Source: an uncultured Bacteroides sp.
GTDB lineage: Bacteria; Bacteroidota; Bacteroidia; Bacteroidales; Bacteroidaceae
Length of the DNA stretch: 64,000 bases
NCBI RefSeq assembly: GCF_963676325.1
Contig: NZ_OY781099.1
Span: 1,364,001 to 1,428,000, forward strand
Direction: 5' to 3'
A model generated the notes under the pieces. That model searched no databases. It saw only the letters and a program-made list of their open reading frames with translations, and was not told where the DNA came from. Shown here piece by piece: positions 52,575 to 61,009 of the stretch (within the stretch, counting starts at the first letter, position 1; each line of letters starts with the position of its first letter). The translations under genes and the position numbers were made by a program.

Positions 52575-55500
52575 ATGAAATACTATAAATTTATTCAAAT
52601 AATGTTGATCTTTACGCTTCTCAGCGTAAAATCTCAAGCGGCTTTAAAGAATGATTATGTCTTGATAATTAATTCATATACTGAAGGTGATGAATGGGCT
52701 AATAGAATCCAGAATGTTATAATTCAGGAGATGTATCATGAAATAAATACTTCAACAAAACTTGAATATCTGAATAATTGCAATTTCACTTCATTGCAAC
52801 ATGCAAATGAAGTGATGAACCAGTTATATACAACCTATTCGAATAAGCCTAGATCTGTTGTTATAATTGGAGATGCCGGGTGGATTTCTTATCGAAGTAC
52901 TTTGCCCGAATCATGGAAGAAAATTCCGGTTTTACTCACCACTGTGAGGGAATATACAATTTCGTTAGAGGATCTTATTTCGGGAAAAGAGCTGAATAGG
53001 ATAAAACTGATTCCTTTTAGAAAAGCGGCAAATGGTTTTAATGTAACGGGTCTATATTATCCACTTTATATAAAGGAGACAATACAATTGATGAAAAAAC
53101 TTATGCCTGAAATGACTAAAGTAGCATTCATTTCAGACAAACGATTCATCAGTTCTTCTGGTTTAGCTCAATTTAAAGAGATAAGGAAAAAATATTATCC
53201 GGAGTTGGGAGAAATATCCTTGAATATTAAAGATTTTGATACTCATGATTTACTTGATTCATTAGCAAGCTTTGATAAGCATACAGGAGTGCTTTGTTAC
53301 GGATGGTATACCAAAAATGAGAATGGCTCTGCCGCCAATAATTCAACGGATAAAATACAAAAGATAATTGGCAGTTTTACTCGTACGCCTGTTTTCAGTC
53401 TGTTAGATATTGGAGTTGATAATGGAACTTTTGCAGGAGGCGTGTTTCCAACTTGTGATGAATTAGGTAAGAAAACGGTTAATCTGCTATTGCAGATCTT
53501 AAACGGAAAAAATGCAAATGAGATACCTTTTCAAAAGATTGATGTTCCACAAGCTCAATTAAATTATGAATATTTAGTCAGATCGGGAATTAATAAGGAA
53601 CTGTTGCCTGAAGATGCTGTATATTATCAAAAACCGGATAGCTTTTATCATAAATACAAAACTACGGTAACTATAATTATTTCTTGCTTGCTATTATTGA
53701 TAATGGGGTTTTTAATAAGAATATATTATTTGAATGAAAGTAAGAAAAGCAAAGACAGAGAAATCTTGTTACTAAAAAAATATAAGGAACTCTACCATAA
53801 TAATGAAGAGCTATCCTTATTGTTGAATTCAATATTTGACAACATTCCTATTCCTCTTTATGTAAAGGAAGTAGGAGAAGATATTCGTTATACTTATTGG
53901 AATAAGAAGGCAGAAGAATTTACCGGATTGAAATCTGAAGATGTGATAGGGAAAACTGATGTAGAAGTGTTTGGAGAAGAAATTGGAAAAAAGTTTCAGG
54001 AAGATAATGATCGTTTGCTTAAGAAAGGCGACTTTCTTATTCTTGAAGACTATTTTCCGCATGTTGATAAAAAACTACATATCACCAGTACGATTAAAAC
54101 AATTATAAAAAGAAAGAATAAAACATCCTATATTTTGGTTACGAGATGGGATATATCTGAGTTAATAGCAATTCAACGAAAGTTGGAATTGAGTAATCGC
54201 GAACTTTCATTAGTACTGAATGTTGGAGAAATTATGCCTTGGACTTGGGATATCTCCAAAAATGAGATATCTATTTATGATGCAACGAACAATGGGGTGG
54301 GGAATCCTGAAAAGGAAAGCATTGTAAAGACTTTGAAACAAATGGACTCTGAAATCCATCCAGATGATTTGCCGAAATTTATGGCTGTACATGATGATAT
54401 ATTGAGTGGTAGAATCGATAAATATAGTGTTGATTATAGAGCTGATCACACTGGTAATGGGTATAAATGGTTTACAATACATGGCGTAGTGAGTAAAAGA
54501 GATAAAGATGGGAAAGCACTTATTATAACGGGGGCTACTTATGATATTTCAGGACGAAAGCAGATAGAACAGACACTGATTGATGCAAAAGAAAAAGCAG
54601 AAGAGTCGGATCGCTTAAAATCAGCTTTCATTTCAAATATGAGTCATGAGATACGTACTCCTTTGAATGCCATTGTTGGATTCTCAAGGATACTGGCTTC
54701 AGAAAATAAGGATAATGAACAATATGCTCAGTTTGCTAATATCATTGAAAATAATAACGTGATGTTGTTACAGCTTATAAATGATGTTCTTGATTTATCT
54801 AAAATAGAAGCGGGGATTTTAGATTTTAATTATTCAAACGTAGATATTAATAATCTGCTTAGTGAAATAGAGCAAATGTCTAGATTAAAAGTTGATCAGA
54901 ATATTGTTAAAATATCATTTGAAGACAGATTACCGGAATGTGTAATTAGCACGGACAGAAATCGTTTGGCACAAGTTATCAATAACTTTATATCGAATGC
55001 AATTAAGTTCACTAAACAGGGCAGTATTCAGTTTGGTTATTTATTAAAAGATAAACAACTATATTTTTATGTAAAAGACACTGGACATGGCATTTCAAAA
55101 GAAAACCAGGCAGCTATTTTTGATCGCTTTGTTAAGCTAGATTCATTCACTCAGGGTACAGGATTAGGGTTAGCTATTTGCACTTCAATTGTACGAAAAC
55201 TAGGTGGAGATATTGGTGTTGATTCTTTAGAGGGAAAGGGCTCCACATTCTGGTTTACACTACCCGATAATAAGGTTGTAGCCAATTTAGAAACCTTAAA
55301 AGTAAAACCCACAAAGGAAAAAGAAGCTAAGGTGCATAAAACTGCAACCTTGCTTGTTGCTGAAGACGATGCCAGTAACTATAGGCTTGTAGAAGTTTTA
55401 CTTGGTAAAGAATATAATCTTATCCATGCTTGGAATGGGGTAGAAGCTGTTCAACTATTCAAGGAGAATGAACCGGATTTGGTCCTGATGGATATTAATA

Positions 55501-55706
55501 TGCCTCTAATGAATGGATATGAATCAACTAAAAAAATAAGGAAAATTTCGGAGAATGTTCCAGTTATTGCTGTAACAGCTTATGCTACAGAAGAAGACAA
55601 GATTAAAATAATGAATAGTGGCTTTGATGATTTATTTCCAAAGCCTATTCATTATATTTTGCTTAAAGAGAAAATAGTGAAATTACTTATGCCGGATGTC
55701 TCTTAA
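52575..55706 (+). CDS. Hybrid sensor histidine kinase with a periplasmic binding-protein-like sensor
   Basis: 1043 residues from the ATG at 52575, which has an AGAAGGAA site and signal peptide (KFIQIMLIFTLLSVKSQAAL). Upstream in-frame codons to 52503 lack these. The periplasmic part (about 25-355) resembles ABC-type solute-binding proteins (YVLIINSYTEGDEWANRIQN, VVIIGDAGWISYRS). A transmembrane helix (VTIIISCLLLLIMGFLIRIY), a coiled coil and two PAS domains follow. The kinase core has FISNMSHEIRTPLNAIVGFS (phospho-His) and an HATPase domain (GTGLGLAIC). The C-terminal receiver has Asp in LVLMDINMP. There is no DNA-binding output domain, so the partner must lie elsewhere. Confidence 0.93.
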   Translation: MKYYKFIQIMLIFTLLSVKSQAALKNDYVLIINSYTEGDEWANRIQNVIIQEMYHEINTSTKLEYLNNCNFTSLQHANEVMNQLYTTYSNKPRSVVIIGDAGWISYRSTLPESWKKIPVLLTTVREYTISLEDLISGKELNRIKLIPFRKAANGFNVTGLYYPLYIKETIQLMKKLMPEMTKVAFISDKRFISSSGLAQFKEIRKKYYPELGEISLNIKDFDTHDLLDSLASFDKHTGVLCYGWYTKNENGSAANNSTDKIQKIIGSFTRTPVFSLLDIGVDNGTFAGGVFPTCDELGKKTVNLLLQILNGKNANEIPFQKIDVPQAQLNYEYLVRSGINKELLPEDAVYYQKPDSFYHKYKTTVTIIISCLLLLIMGFLIRIYYLNESKKSKDREILLLKKYKELYHNNEELSLLLNSIFDNIPIPLYVKEVGEDIRYTYWNKKAEEFTGLKSEDVIGKTDVEVFGEEIGKKFQEDNDRLLKKGDFLILEDYFPHVDKKLHITSTIKTIIKRKNKTSYILVTRWDISELIAIQRKLELSNRELSLVLNVGEIMPWTWDISKNEISIYDATNNGVGNPEKESIVKTLKQMDSEIHPDDLPKFMAVHDDILSGRIDKYSVDYRADHTGNGYKWFTIHGVVSKRDKDGKALIITGATYDISGRKQIEQTLIDAKEKAEESDRLKSAFISNMSHEIRTPLNAIVGFSRILASENKDNEQYAQFANIIENNNVMLLQLINDVLDLSKIEAGILDFNYSNVDINNLLSEIEQMSRLKVDQNIVKISFEDRLPECVISTDRNRLAQVINNFISNAIKFTKQGSIQFGYLLKDKQLYFYVKDTGHGISKENQAAIFDRFVKLDSFTQGTGLGLAICTSIVRKLGGDIGVDSLEGKGSTFWFTLPDNKVVANLETLKVKPTKEKEAKVHKTATLLVAEDDASNYRLVEVLLGKEYNLIHAWNGVEAVQLFKENEPDLVLMDINMPLMNGYESTKKIRKISENVPVIAVTAYATEEDKIKIMNSGFDDLFPKPIHYILLKEKIVKLLMPDVS

Positions 55707-55734
55707 TGCTCTGCCTCAGCATTATTTCTATATT
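55704..55734 (+). repeat. 31-bp repeated element, copy 2 (end of kinase gene, before small gene)
   Basis: Near-identical to 52448-52478 (one difference, CAGC for CGGC). It begins at the kinase stop codon and runs into a TATATTTG -7 box (55729-55736), so it could control the small gene that follows. Confidence 0.85.
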
Positions 55735-55736
55735 TG
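55729..55736 (+). promoter_or_regulatory. -7 promoter element for the small gene after the kinase
   Basis: TATATTTG is an exact TAnnTTTG match with predicted start near 55743. The usual TTTG at -33 is replaced by the repeated GC-rich element, which suggests activator dependence. Confidence 0.45.
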
Positions 55737-55764
55737 TGGTTTTATTAATCAATTGTTCCTTGAT

Positions 55765-56133
55765 ATGGAACATGGAAACGAACAAAAAACAATGAATTCA
55801 GCATATAAAATATTGTTCCTTTTCGAAAACAAAGAGATTATTATAGCGGAAGTAAAACGCACTGATTTAGTTGATGCGCCCAAAGATCAGAAGTATCATT
55901 GGATATTCTATGATAAAGCTGGTGGCTCTGTTCAAAAGCTTTCTTTCGTGTCAATGAATTCTTCAGAGAATCTTCAGGAAAGAACTTTTAAGCAAGGTGA
56001 ACTAAAGTTTAGTAAGTCCGAAGGTGTTTTTGAAGGAGATGGTAAGCGGTTTGTTTTGCAGAACCGTACTGGTGATTCTTTGCCGGAAGCAGTATTCAGA
56101 CAAATTTGCCAATATATTGATTTGCTATATTAA
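55765..56133 (+). CDS. Small protein, function unknown
   Basis: The frame opens at 55696 inside the kinase gene. Starts downstream of the putative promoter are at 55765 (122 residues) or 55792 (113 residues, MNSAYKILFLFENKEIIIAE). No signal peptide or membrane segment is seen. The protein looks beta-rich with a Lys/Glu-rich surface (FKQGELKFSKSEGVFEGDGK). I do not recognise a family. It shares the 31-bp upstream element with the kinase gene, so coregulation is likely. The 157 bp between it and the ADH gene contain no clear hairpin. Confidence 0.6.
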   Translation: MEHGNEQKTMNSAYKILFLFENKEIIIAEVKRTDLVDAPKDQKYHWIFYDKAGGSVQKLSFVSMNSSENLQERTFKQGELKFSKSEGVFEGDGKRFVLQNRTGDSLPEAVFRQICQYIDLLY

Positions 56134-56290
56134 AGGCTAAATCTATTATTATTGGTAATAATAGATTCTTAAATTCATTTAGTTAGAATAGAATGGAATA
56201 CAATACAACGCTCTATAAATAATCTGTTTATAGAACGTTGTGTGTAAATTATTATTTCAAATTCTAATATTCTGCAAACCTATTATTTTG

Positions 56291-57457
56291 TTACTTATAA
56301 GAATCTGTATAAATAGCCAAAATATCTTCATCGCTCAATGGTCTGGGGTCAAAACTAAACAATCTACCCATTGTTTCTCTTGCATTTTTTACAAATTTAG
56401 GTAAGTCGTTTTCGGTAATTCCATACTCAGAAAGTTTAATTTCATCAACTCCACAGGCTTTCTGCATAGAAGCTAACAGTTGGATAAAGTCTTTAGGATC
56501 ATTACTTTTTTCACCAGTCATAGCTTCTGCCATTTTCATGAAACGTTCAGGTACATCAGTAATAAATGAAGAGAAATAAGCCAGTGAAATAGCAATTAGT
56601 CCAGCTCCATGTGGTAATGCGGAATAGAATGCACTGATTGCGTGTTCTAATGAATGTTCCGAAGTACAGCGAGATGTTGCCTCTACCATACCTGAGAGGG
56701 TACTTGCAAGTGCAACATCAGTGCGTGCCTCAATATCATTGCCGTTGGCAACTGCTTTAGGCAACGATTTATAAAGAAGGCCAATACTTTTTAAAGAATA
56801 GAGTTCACTTATTGGTGTGGAGATATTGGCAATATATCCTTCTGCTGCGTGAAAGAAAGCATCAAAACCTTGATAAGCAGTTAAGTGTGAAGGCACAGAG
56901 GTCATTAATTCCGGATCAACAATAGCTAAAACCGGGAAAAGAGGAGGAATGGCATAACCTATTTTTTCGTTGTTGTGTGTAATTACTGTCGTTGGGTCTA
57001 TTTCAGTACCTGTACCAGCTGTTGTAGGGATAGCAATAATAGGTAGCGCACCGCCGATTGCTTCTTTACTTTTGCCCGTTCCACCAATAATGTAGTCCCA
57101 ATAATCACCTTCGTTACAAGCCATTAATGCAATGGATTTAGCAGAATCAATAGAACTTCCACCTCCTAAACCGATAACAAAATCGCATTGCTCGCGTCTG
57201 CATATATCTGCAGCTTCCATTACGTGTTCCTTGATAGGATTAGGAAGAACCTTGTCATATACAATTGCTTCGGCTCCATTCAATGAAAGCGCATTAAGTA
57301 CTTTGTCCAGATAGCCAAATTTGCGCATGGAAGTTCCACTAGAGATAACAACAAGAGCTTTTTTACCTGGAAGTTTTTCTGTTCCTAATTTTTGGATCGC
57401 ACCTTGTCCTAAAATTAGTTTGGTAGGAATGAACTGATTAAAAATTGAATTTTGCAT
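56291..57457 (-). CDS. Iron-containing alcohol dehydrogenase
   Basis: 388 residues, the standard length of group III Fe-ADH. The nucleotide-binding GLGGGSSIDSAKSIAL, IAIPTTAGTGTEIDPTTVIT, and metal-ligand stretches with Asp/His (GFDAFFHAAEGYIAN, EHSLEHAISAFY and LPHGAGLIAISL) are all present. It reduces aldehydes or ketones with NAD(P)H, possibly a butanol-, lactaldehyde- or propanediol-type enzyme. An AraC-type regulator gene is 104 bp upstream on the same strand. Confidence 0.93.
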   Translation of the reverse strand: MQNSIFNQFIPTKLILGQGAIQKLGTEKLPGKKALVVISSGTSMRKFGYLDKVLNALSLNGAEAIVYDKVLPNPIKEHVMEAADICRREQCDFVIGLGGGSSIDSAKSIALMACNEGDYWDYIIGGTGKSKEAIGGALPIIAIPTTAGTGTEIDPTTVITHNNEKIGYAIPPLFPVLAIVDPELMTSVPSHLTAYQGFDAFFHAAEGYIANISTPISELYSLKSIGLLYKSLPKAVANGNDIEARTDVALASTLSGMVEATSRCTSEHSLEHAISAFYSALPHGAGLIAISLAYFSSFITDVPERFMKMAEAMTGEKSNDPKDFIQLLASMQKACGVDEIKLSEYGITENDLPKFVKNARETMGRLFSFDPRPLSDEDILAIYTDSYK

Positions 57458-57561
57458 CGCTTAATTATTTTATAATTTTTACAATGCAAAGATATAGGTA
57501 ATGCAACGCTCTTGTTTTTCTAAAAAGTCCTTTTAAACTTTTCTGAAAAGTTCATTTCTAA

Positions 57562-58416
57562 TTAAATAATCGTGGAAGGAGGATATCCATATTCTTTCTT
57601 GAACGCAGTGGAAAAGTGAGATAAATTTTTAAAACCTACCTTTAAATAGACATCTGAAGGTTTGTATTTTTTATCGTCAAGTAAGTGTTTAGCTTCTTCA
57701 AGTCGCTTTTTTATAAGCCATCTGTTTGGTGTCTCATTAAAATAGATGGCAAAATCGCGCTTAAATGAGGTTAGACTTCTGCCGGTGTAATGGGCAAACT
57801 CTTCAACAGATAAATCGCTTTTGTAATTTGCATTCATAAAATCAGCCAAATCTATTTTCCAATTATCTATAAAATCAAATAACACTTTTCCAAGTTCGGG
57901 CTTTAGCTGTAATAAAACCGAAACAGCTTCTTTTAGCTTGGTATCCATCAATTCTTTAGATGGATATTGCTGTACTTTAAAGTATTGTTCCAGAGATAGA
58001 AATAATCCGTCGAGAAACGGATGCTTTGGCAGCATTACATGAAGGGTGTTATCTGGTATGGAAGAACTTGTAACTGGAATTTTGAATGAAGGATCTGTCG
58101 CAATAGATTTTAGAAATGACATTCTTAACTCAAGAAAAAGCCCTTTAAAAGGTTCGCCGTTGCTACTCGGTTTTTTTGTTTTTTGTATAAGATGATTACG
58201 CTTTAAAAAAACAGAATCCCCTTTTCTAAAAACTACTTGTTTGTCTTTTGTTTGCAACGTCATTTCACCAGAGCATATATAGACTAGCGTATGATTGGTT
58301 ATCATATTTTCGCACAACTTGGTGTTATCAACATGACAACAAAAAAACATATCCATATAGTTATATGTGATGACGTCTGAGCAACTACCCATAATAGCAT
58401 GTTTTAAATTGGGCAC
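57562..58416 (-). CDS. AraC family transcriptional regulator
   Basis: 284 residues. The N-terminal cupin-like sensor has YICSGEMTLQTKDKQVVFRK, followed by GDSVFLKRNHLI. The C-terminal double helix-turn-helix has SVEEFAHYTGRSLTSFKRDF, NRWLIKKRLEEAKHLL and the second helix KVGFKNLSHFSTAFKKEYGY before PPSTII. It is probably a regulator of the Fe-ADH gene downstream. Effector unknown. Confidence 0.92.
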   Translation of the reverse strand: MPNLKHAIMGSCSDVITYNYMDMFFCCHVDNTKLCENMITNHTLVYICSGEMTLQTKDKQVVFRKGDSVFLKRNHLIQKTKKPSSNGEPFKGLFLELRMSFLKSIATDPSFKIPVTSSSIPDNTLHVMLPKHPFLDGLFLSLEQYFKVQQYPSKELMDTKLKEAVSVLLQLKPELGKVLFDFIDNWKIDLADFMNANYKSDLSVEEFAHYTGRSLTSFKRDFAIYFNETPNRWLIKKRLEEAKHLLDDKKYKPSDVYLKVGFKNLSHFSTAFKKEYGYPPSTII

Positions 58417-58511
58417 AAATATAATAGTTTAATATCGTCTTTCTTAATAATCCATTTTTATTAGTTCGATTTTTTTTAAAGGATTCTTAAAGAAAGGTGA
58501 GGTGGATGCGT

Positions 58512-59390
58512 TTATCCTTTCAGATTTTTCAATAACATCTGTGTGAACTCTGTTACAGCTTTTTTCTGGTAATTATCTTTCAGCCACATTAAGGCAGCCT
58601 GCATTTTCAATTCCTTTTCTGCCAGTGGCACTGCCTTCAGTTCTTTCTCGTTTATAATGGTTGACATTGGTAGGAGGGAAGTCCAGTGTTTGGTCTTGAT
58701 GAGTTGGAACAGAATATTAATATCGTTCAGTTCCATCTGTGGTTCCAGCTTCTGTTTGTTCATTACCAGGTAATTATCCAGAATAGCCCGTGCGTGCATC
58801 TCCTTGGTTGTAAGTGCCAGTGGATAATTACGTAACATTTGCAGTGGTATTTCCTTCATTGCCGCCAGTGAATGGTGTCGGTGCAGTATCACACATAGCG
58901 GGGAGTCGAACAGATACTCACTTTCTATGGATTCTATTGACAGAGGCGATTCAAAGCAGAGTGCCAAATCTAGTTTATGTTCTTTTAAATGTTTCAACAG
59001 CTTGTTGGCAGTCTGGCATTCTACCGTGACTTTTATATTGGGATATTTTTGCGAGAATTTCAGCAGCGTGTCTGTTAGTAGTGAACAGAGGCTGAATGTT
59101 CCACCAATCCGTAGCGTACCCGTGTGCAGGTTTTGTAAATCGTTCATCCGTTGTGCCGCATCCTCTGAATCCGCCACAGTTCTACGTGCATAAGGCAACA
59201 ACATTTCACCCGCTTCCGTTAGTTCTATGTGTTTCTTTATTCGTTTGAAAAGCGATATATTCAGCTCTGTTTCCAGCTGTTTTATTTGTTGAGAAAGCGT
59301 GCTTTCCGCAATGTTCGATGCCTTTGCCGCCTCGGTAAAGTTTAGTAATTCAGCCGATTTTATAAAGTACTTTAACTGCCTGATCTCCAT
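58512..59390 (-). CDS. LysR family transcriptional regulator
   Basis: 292 residues. The N-terminal winged helix (MEIRQLKYFIKSAELLNFTE, AAKASNIAESTLSQQIKQLE) and the effector-binding domain (GTLRIGGTFSLCSLLTDTLL onward) are typical. It is transcribed divergently from the BASS-like transporter gene across a 132-bp spacer, the usual arrangement for a LysR regulator controlling its neighbour. The effector is probably the transporter's substrate. Confidence 0.93.
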   Translation of the reverse strand: MEIRQLKYFIKSAELLNFTEAAKASNIAESTLSQQIKQLETELNISLFKRIKKHIELTEAGEMLLPYARRTVADSEDAAQRMNDLQNLHTGTLRIGGTFSLCSLLTDTLLKFSQKYPNIKVTVECQTANKLLKHLKEHKLDLALCFESPLSIESIESEYLFDSPLCVILHRHHSLAAMKEIPLQMLRNYPLALTTKEMHARAILDNYLVMNKQKLEPQMELNDINILFQLIKTKHWTSLLPMSTIINEKELKAVPLAEKELKMQAALMWLKDNYQKKAVTEFTQMLLKNLKG

Positions 59391-59522
59391 TTATGGGTGA
59401 TTTTTCCACAAATATAAACAATCGATAGGAAATATCGATTAATTCATAGATTTTATCCCTAGTAAAAATAGGATCAGTCTCTAAATAACACTATACCTTT
59501 GCATCCGAAATCAAGAAAAAAT

Positions 59523-60548
59523 ATGAAACTGATACGATTTATCAAAAACTGGACGCTTCCTATCTCAATGTTCACAGGCGCCATCGGCTACTTTATTTAT
59601 GTGAACATACCCTTTCTGGAGCCGACTAAACCGTTTGTCAACGACCTCGTTAGAATACTTCAGCCTACACTGATTTTTCTAATGCTCTTCATCACATTCT
59701 GTAAGGTCAATCCACATGATCTGCGTCCGCATCGTATGCATTTGTGGATGGCGTTTATTCAGATAGGTTTCTTTTGTCTGCTAGGCTTACCACTTATTCT
59801 ATTTCCTGATACTGAATTTCGTGTTGTACTTGAAGGTGCGATGATCTGTATGATTACACCTACCGCCACTGCAGCAGCTGTGGTTACAGGTAAACTTGGA
59901 GGAAATACCCAGTCATTGGTCAGTTACACCATCATTATTAATATGGTTTCGGCCATTATCATTCCTTTGGTGTTACCAATGGTTCATTCCAATCCGTCAT
60001 TTACGTTTCTTTCATCCTTCCTGCTCATTCTGCGCAAAGTGTTTCCGTTGCTCATCTTCCCGTTTCTGGCAGCGTGGGCAGTTCGTGCGTTCCTTCCCAA
60101 ATTACACAACAAGTTGATTGGTTGCAAAGACTTGGCATTCTACCTGTGGGCAGTTGCCTTGGCTATTGCCATAGCCGTTACCGTTAGAAGTGTGGTGCAT
60201 AGTGATGTAAATCCTATATACGAGGTTGGTATAGCCATAGCATCACTCATTTGCTGTATAGGCCAGTTTGCTATTGGTAAAAAGATTGGCTTACATTATA
60301 ATGATAGCATTGGTGGTGGACAAAGTCTGGGACAGAAAAATACTGTATTTTCCATCTGGCTGGGTGCAACCTTCCTGAGTCCTGTTACTTCCATAGCTGG
60401 TGGCTTTTACAGCATCTGGCATAATTTGTTTAATTCCTATCAGCTTTACAAGAAGCGCAAGGAGGATGAAACTGAATTAATTATAAGTGAAGATGCTGAA
60501 AAAGAACTAATTGGAGTTACAGTAAATATTCCTTCTGATAAAATATGA
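59523..60548 (+). CDS. BASS/SBF-like membrane transporter
   Basis: 341 residues from the ATG at 59523 (MKLIRFIKNWTLPISMFTGA); the frame extends to 59499 without improving the N-terminus. Around nine hydrophobic helices are seen. The pattern (ILQPTLIFLMLFITFCKVNP, EGAMICMITPTATAAAVVTG, then QSLGQKNTVFSIWLG) resembles bile acid:sodium symporter-like permeases, with the conserved crossing helices near the middle and end. Substrate unknown; probably an organic anion. Divergent from the LysR gene, whose product likely controls it. Confidence 0.75.
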   Translation: MKLIRFIKNWTLPISMFTGAIGYFIYVNIPFLEPTKPFVNDLVRILQPTLIFLMLFITFCKVNPHDLRPHRMHLWMAFIQIGFFCLLGLPLILFPDTEFRVVLEGAMICMITPTATAAAVVTGKLGGNTQSLVSYTIIINMVSAIIIPLVLPMVHSNPSFTFLSSFLLILRKVFPLLIFPFLAAWAVRAFLPKLHNKLIGCKDLAFYLWAVALAIAIAVTVRSVVHSDVNPIYEVGIAIASLICCIGQFAIGKKIGLHYNDSIGGGQSLGQKNTVFSIWLGATFLSPVTSIAGGFYSIWHNLFNSYQLYKKRKEDETELIISEDAEKELIGVTVNIPSDKI

Positions 60549-60626
60549 AAATGAAATTGGGTAATTAGATGATAATGCTTGAATTCTGGCTTATTATGCA
60601 TTTAATCCATACTCCAATAAATAAAA

Positions 60627-60663
60627 ATTATTGGCGAATAACCTTACAATTATTGGCGAATAA
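60627..60663. repeat. Two direct 15-bp repeats at 22-bp period
   Basis: ATTATTGGCGAATAA occurs at 60627-60641 and again at 60649-60663, separated by 7 bp. It lies 78 bp after the BASS-like gene stop. Confidence 0.85.
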
Positions 60664-60754
60664 ATTCTGAAATAAGCCCATAAAAAGGTTAGATGCGGAA
60701 TGATTTTTGAAAAATATAACCGGACATTCTCAAACAAAATATTTTTTTTCACGA

Positions 60755-60993
60755 ATCATCTGCTTATCTGCTACTAAACAGAGACAATACTCTGATTATT
60801 AGATATCTTGTCTAGTGGGAGATAAAAACAAATTACATCTATCTTCCACTAAGTAAAATTCAAACCATTGATTATCAGTGTGCAGGTTAGTAGCAGATGA
60901 TTTGAATTTAGTAGCAGATAGAAAATCATCTGCCACTACCTGAAAGGCTTTATAGCAAGTACTTTTAGAGAAATGGTGGAAGATAAGCAGATG
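60755..60993. repeat. MITE-like element with inverted ends and internal hairpin
   Basis: The left end ATCATCTGCTTATCTGCTAC (60755-60774) matches the reverse complement of 60974-60993 at 17 of 20 bases. Inside, TAGTAGCAGATGATTT (60888-60903) pairs with AAATCATCTGCCACTA (60923-60938) at 15 of 16 positions. Further TAGTAGCAGAT copies occur around it. No coding capacity. Confidence 0.6.
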
Positions 60994-61001
60994 ATTTTGC
61001 G

Positions 61002-61009
61002 TTTTTTTA
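61002..61009. repeat. 8-bp target-site duplication, left copy
   Basis: TTTTTTTA flanks the left inverted repeat of the ISL3-type element. The identical right copy is at 62986-62993. Confidence 0.85.

Larger units (their letters stand above)
60549..61009. other. Repeat-rich spacer between convergent genes
   Basis: 461 bp. It holds a 15-bp direct repeat (60627-60641 and 60649-60663) and a region bounded by 20-bp inverted repeats (60755-60993). No coding region or promoter is evident. Before the ISL3 insertion it was continuous with the 3' flank of the PD40 gene. Confidence 0.7.

Noticed and set aside
60755..60993. Invertible promoter (inverton)
   Set aside because: Inverted ends exist, but flanking genes converge on the spacer and no promoter box or recombinase gene is seen.
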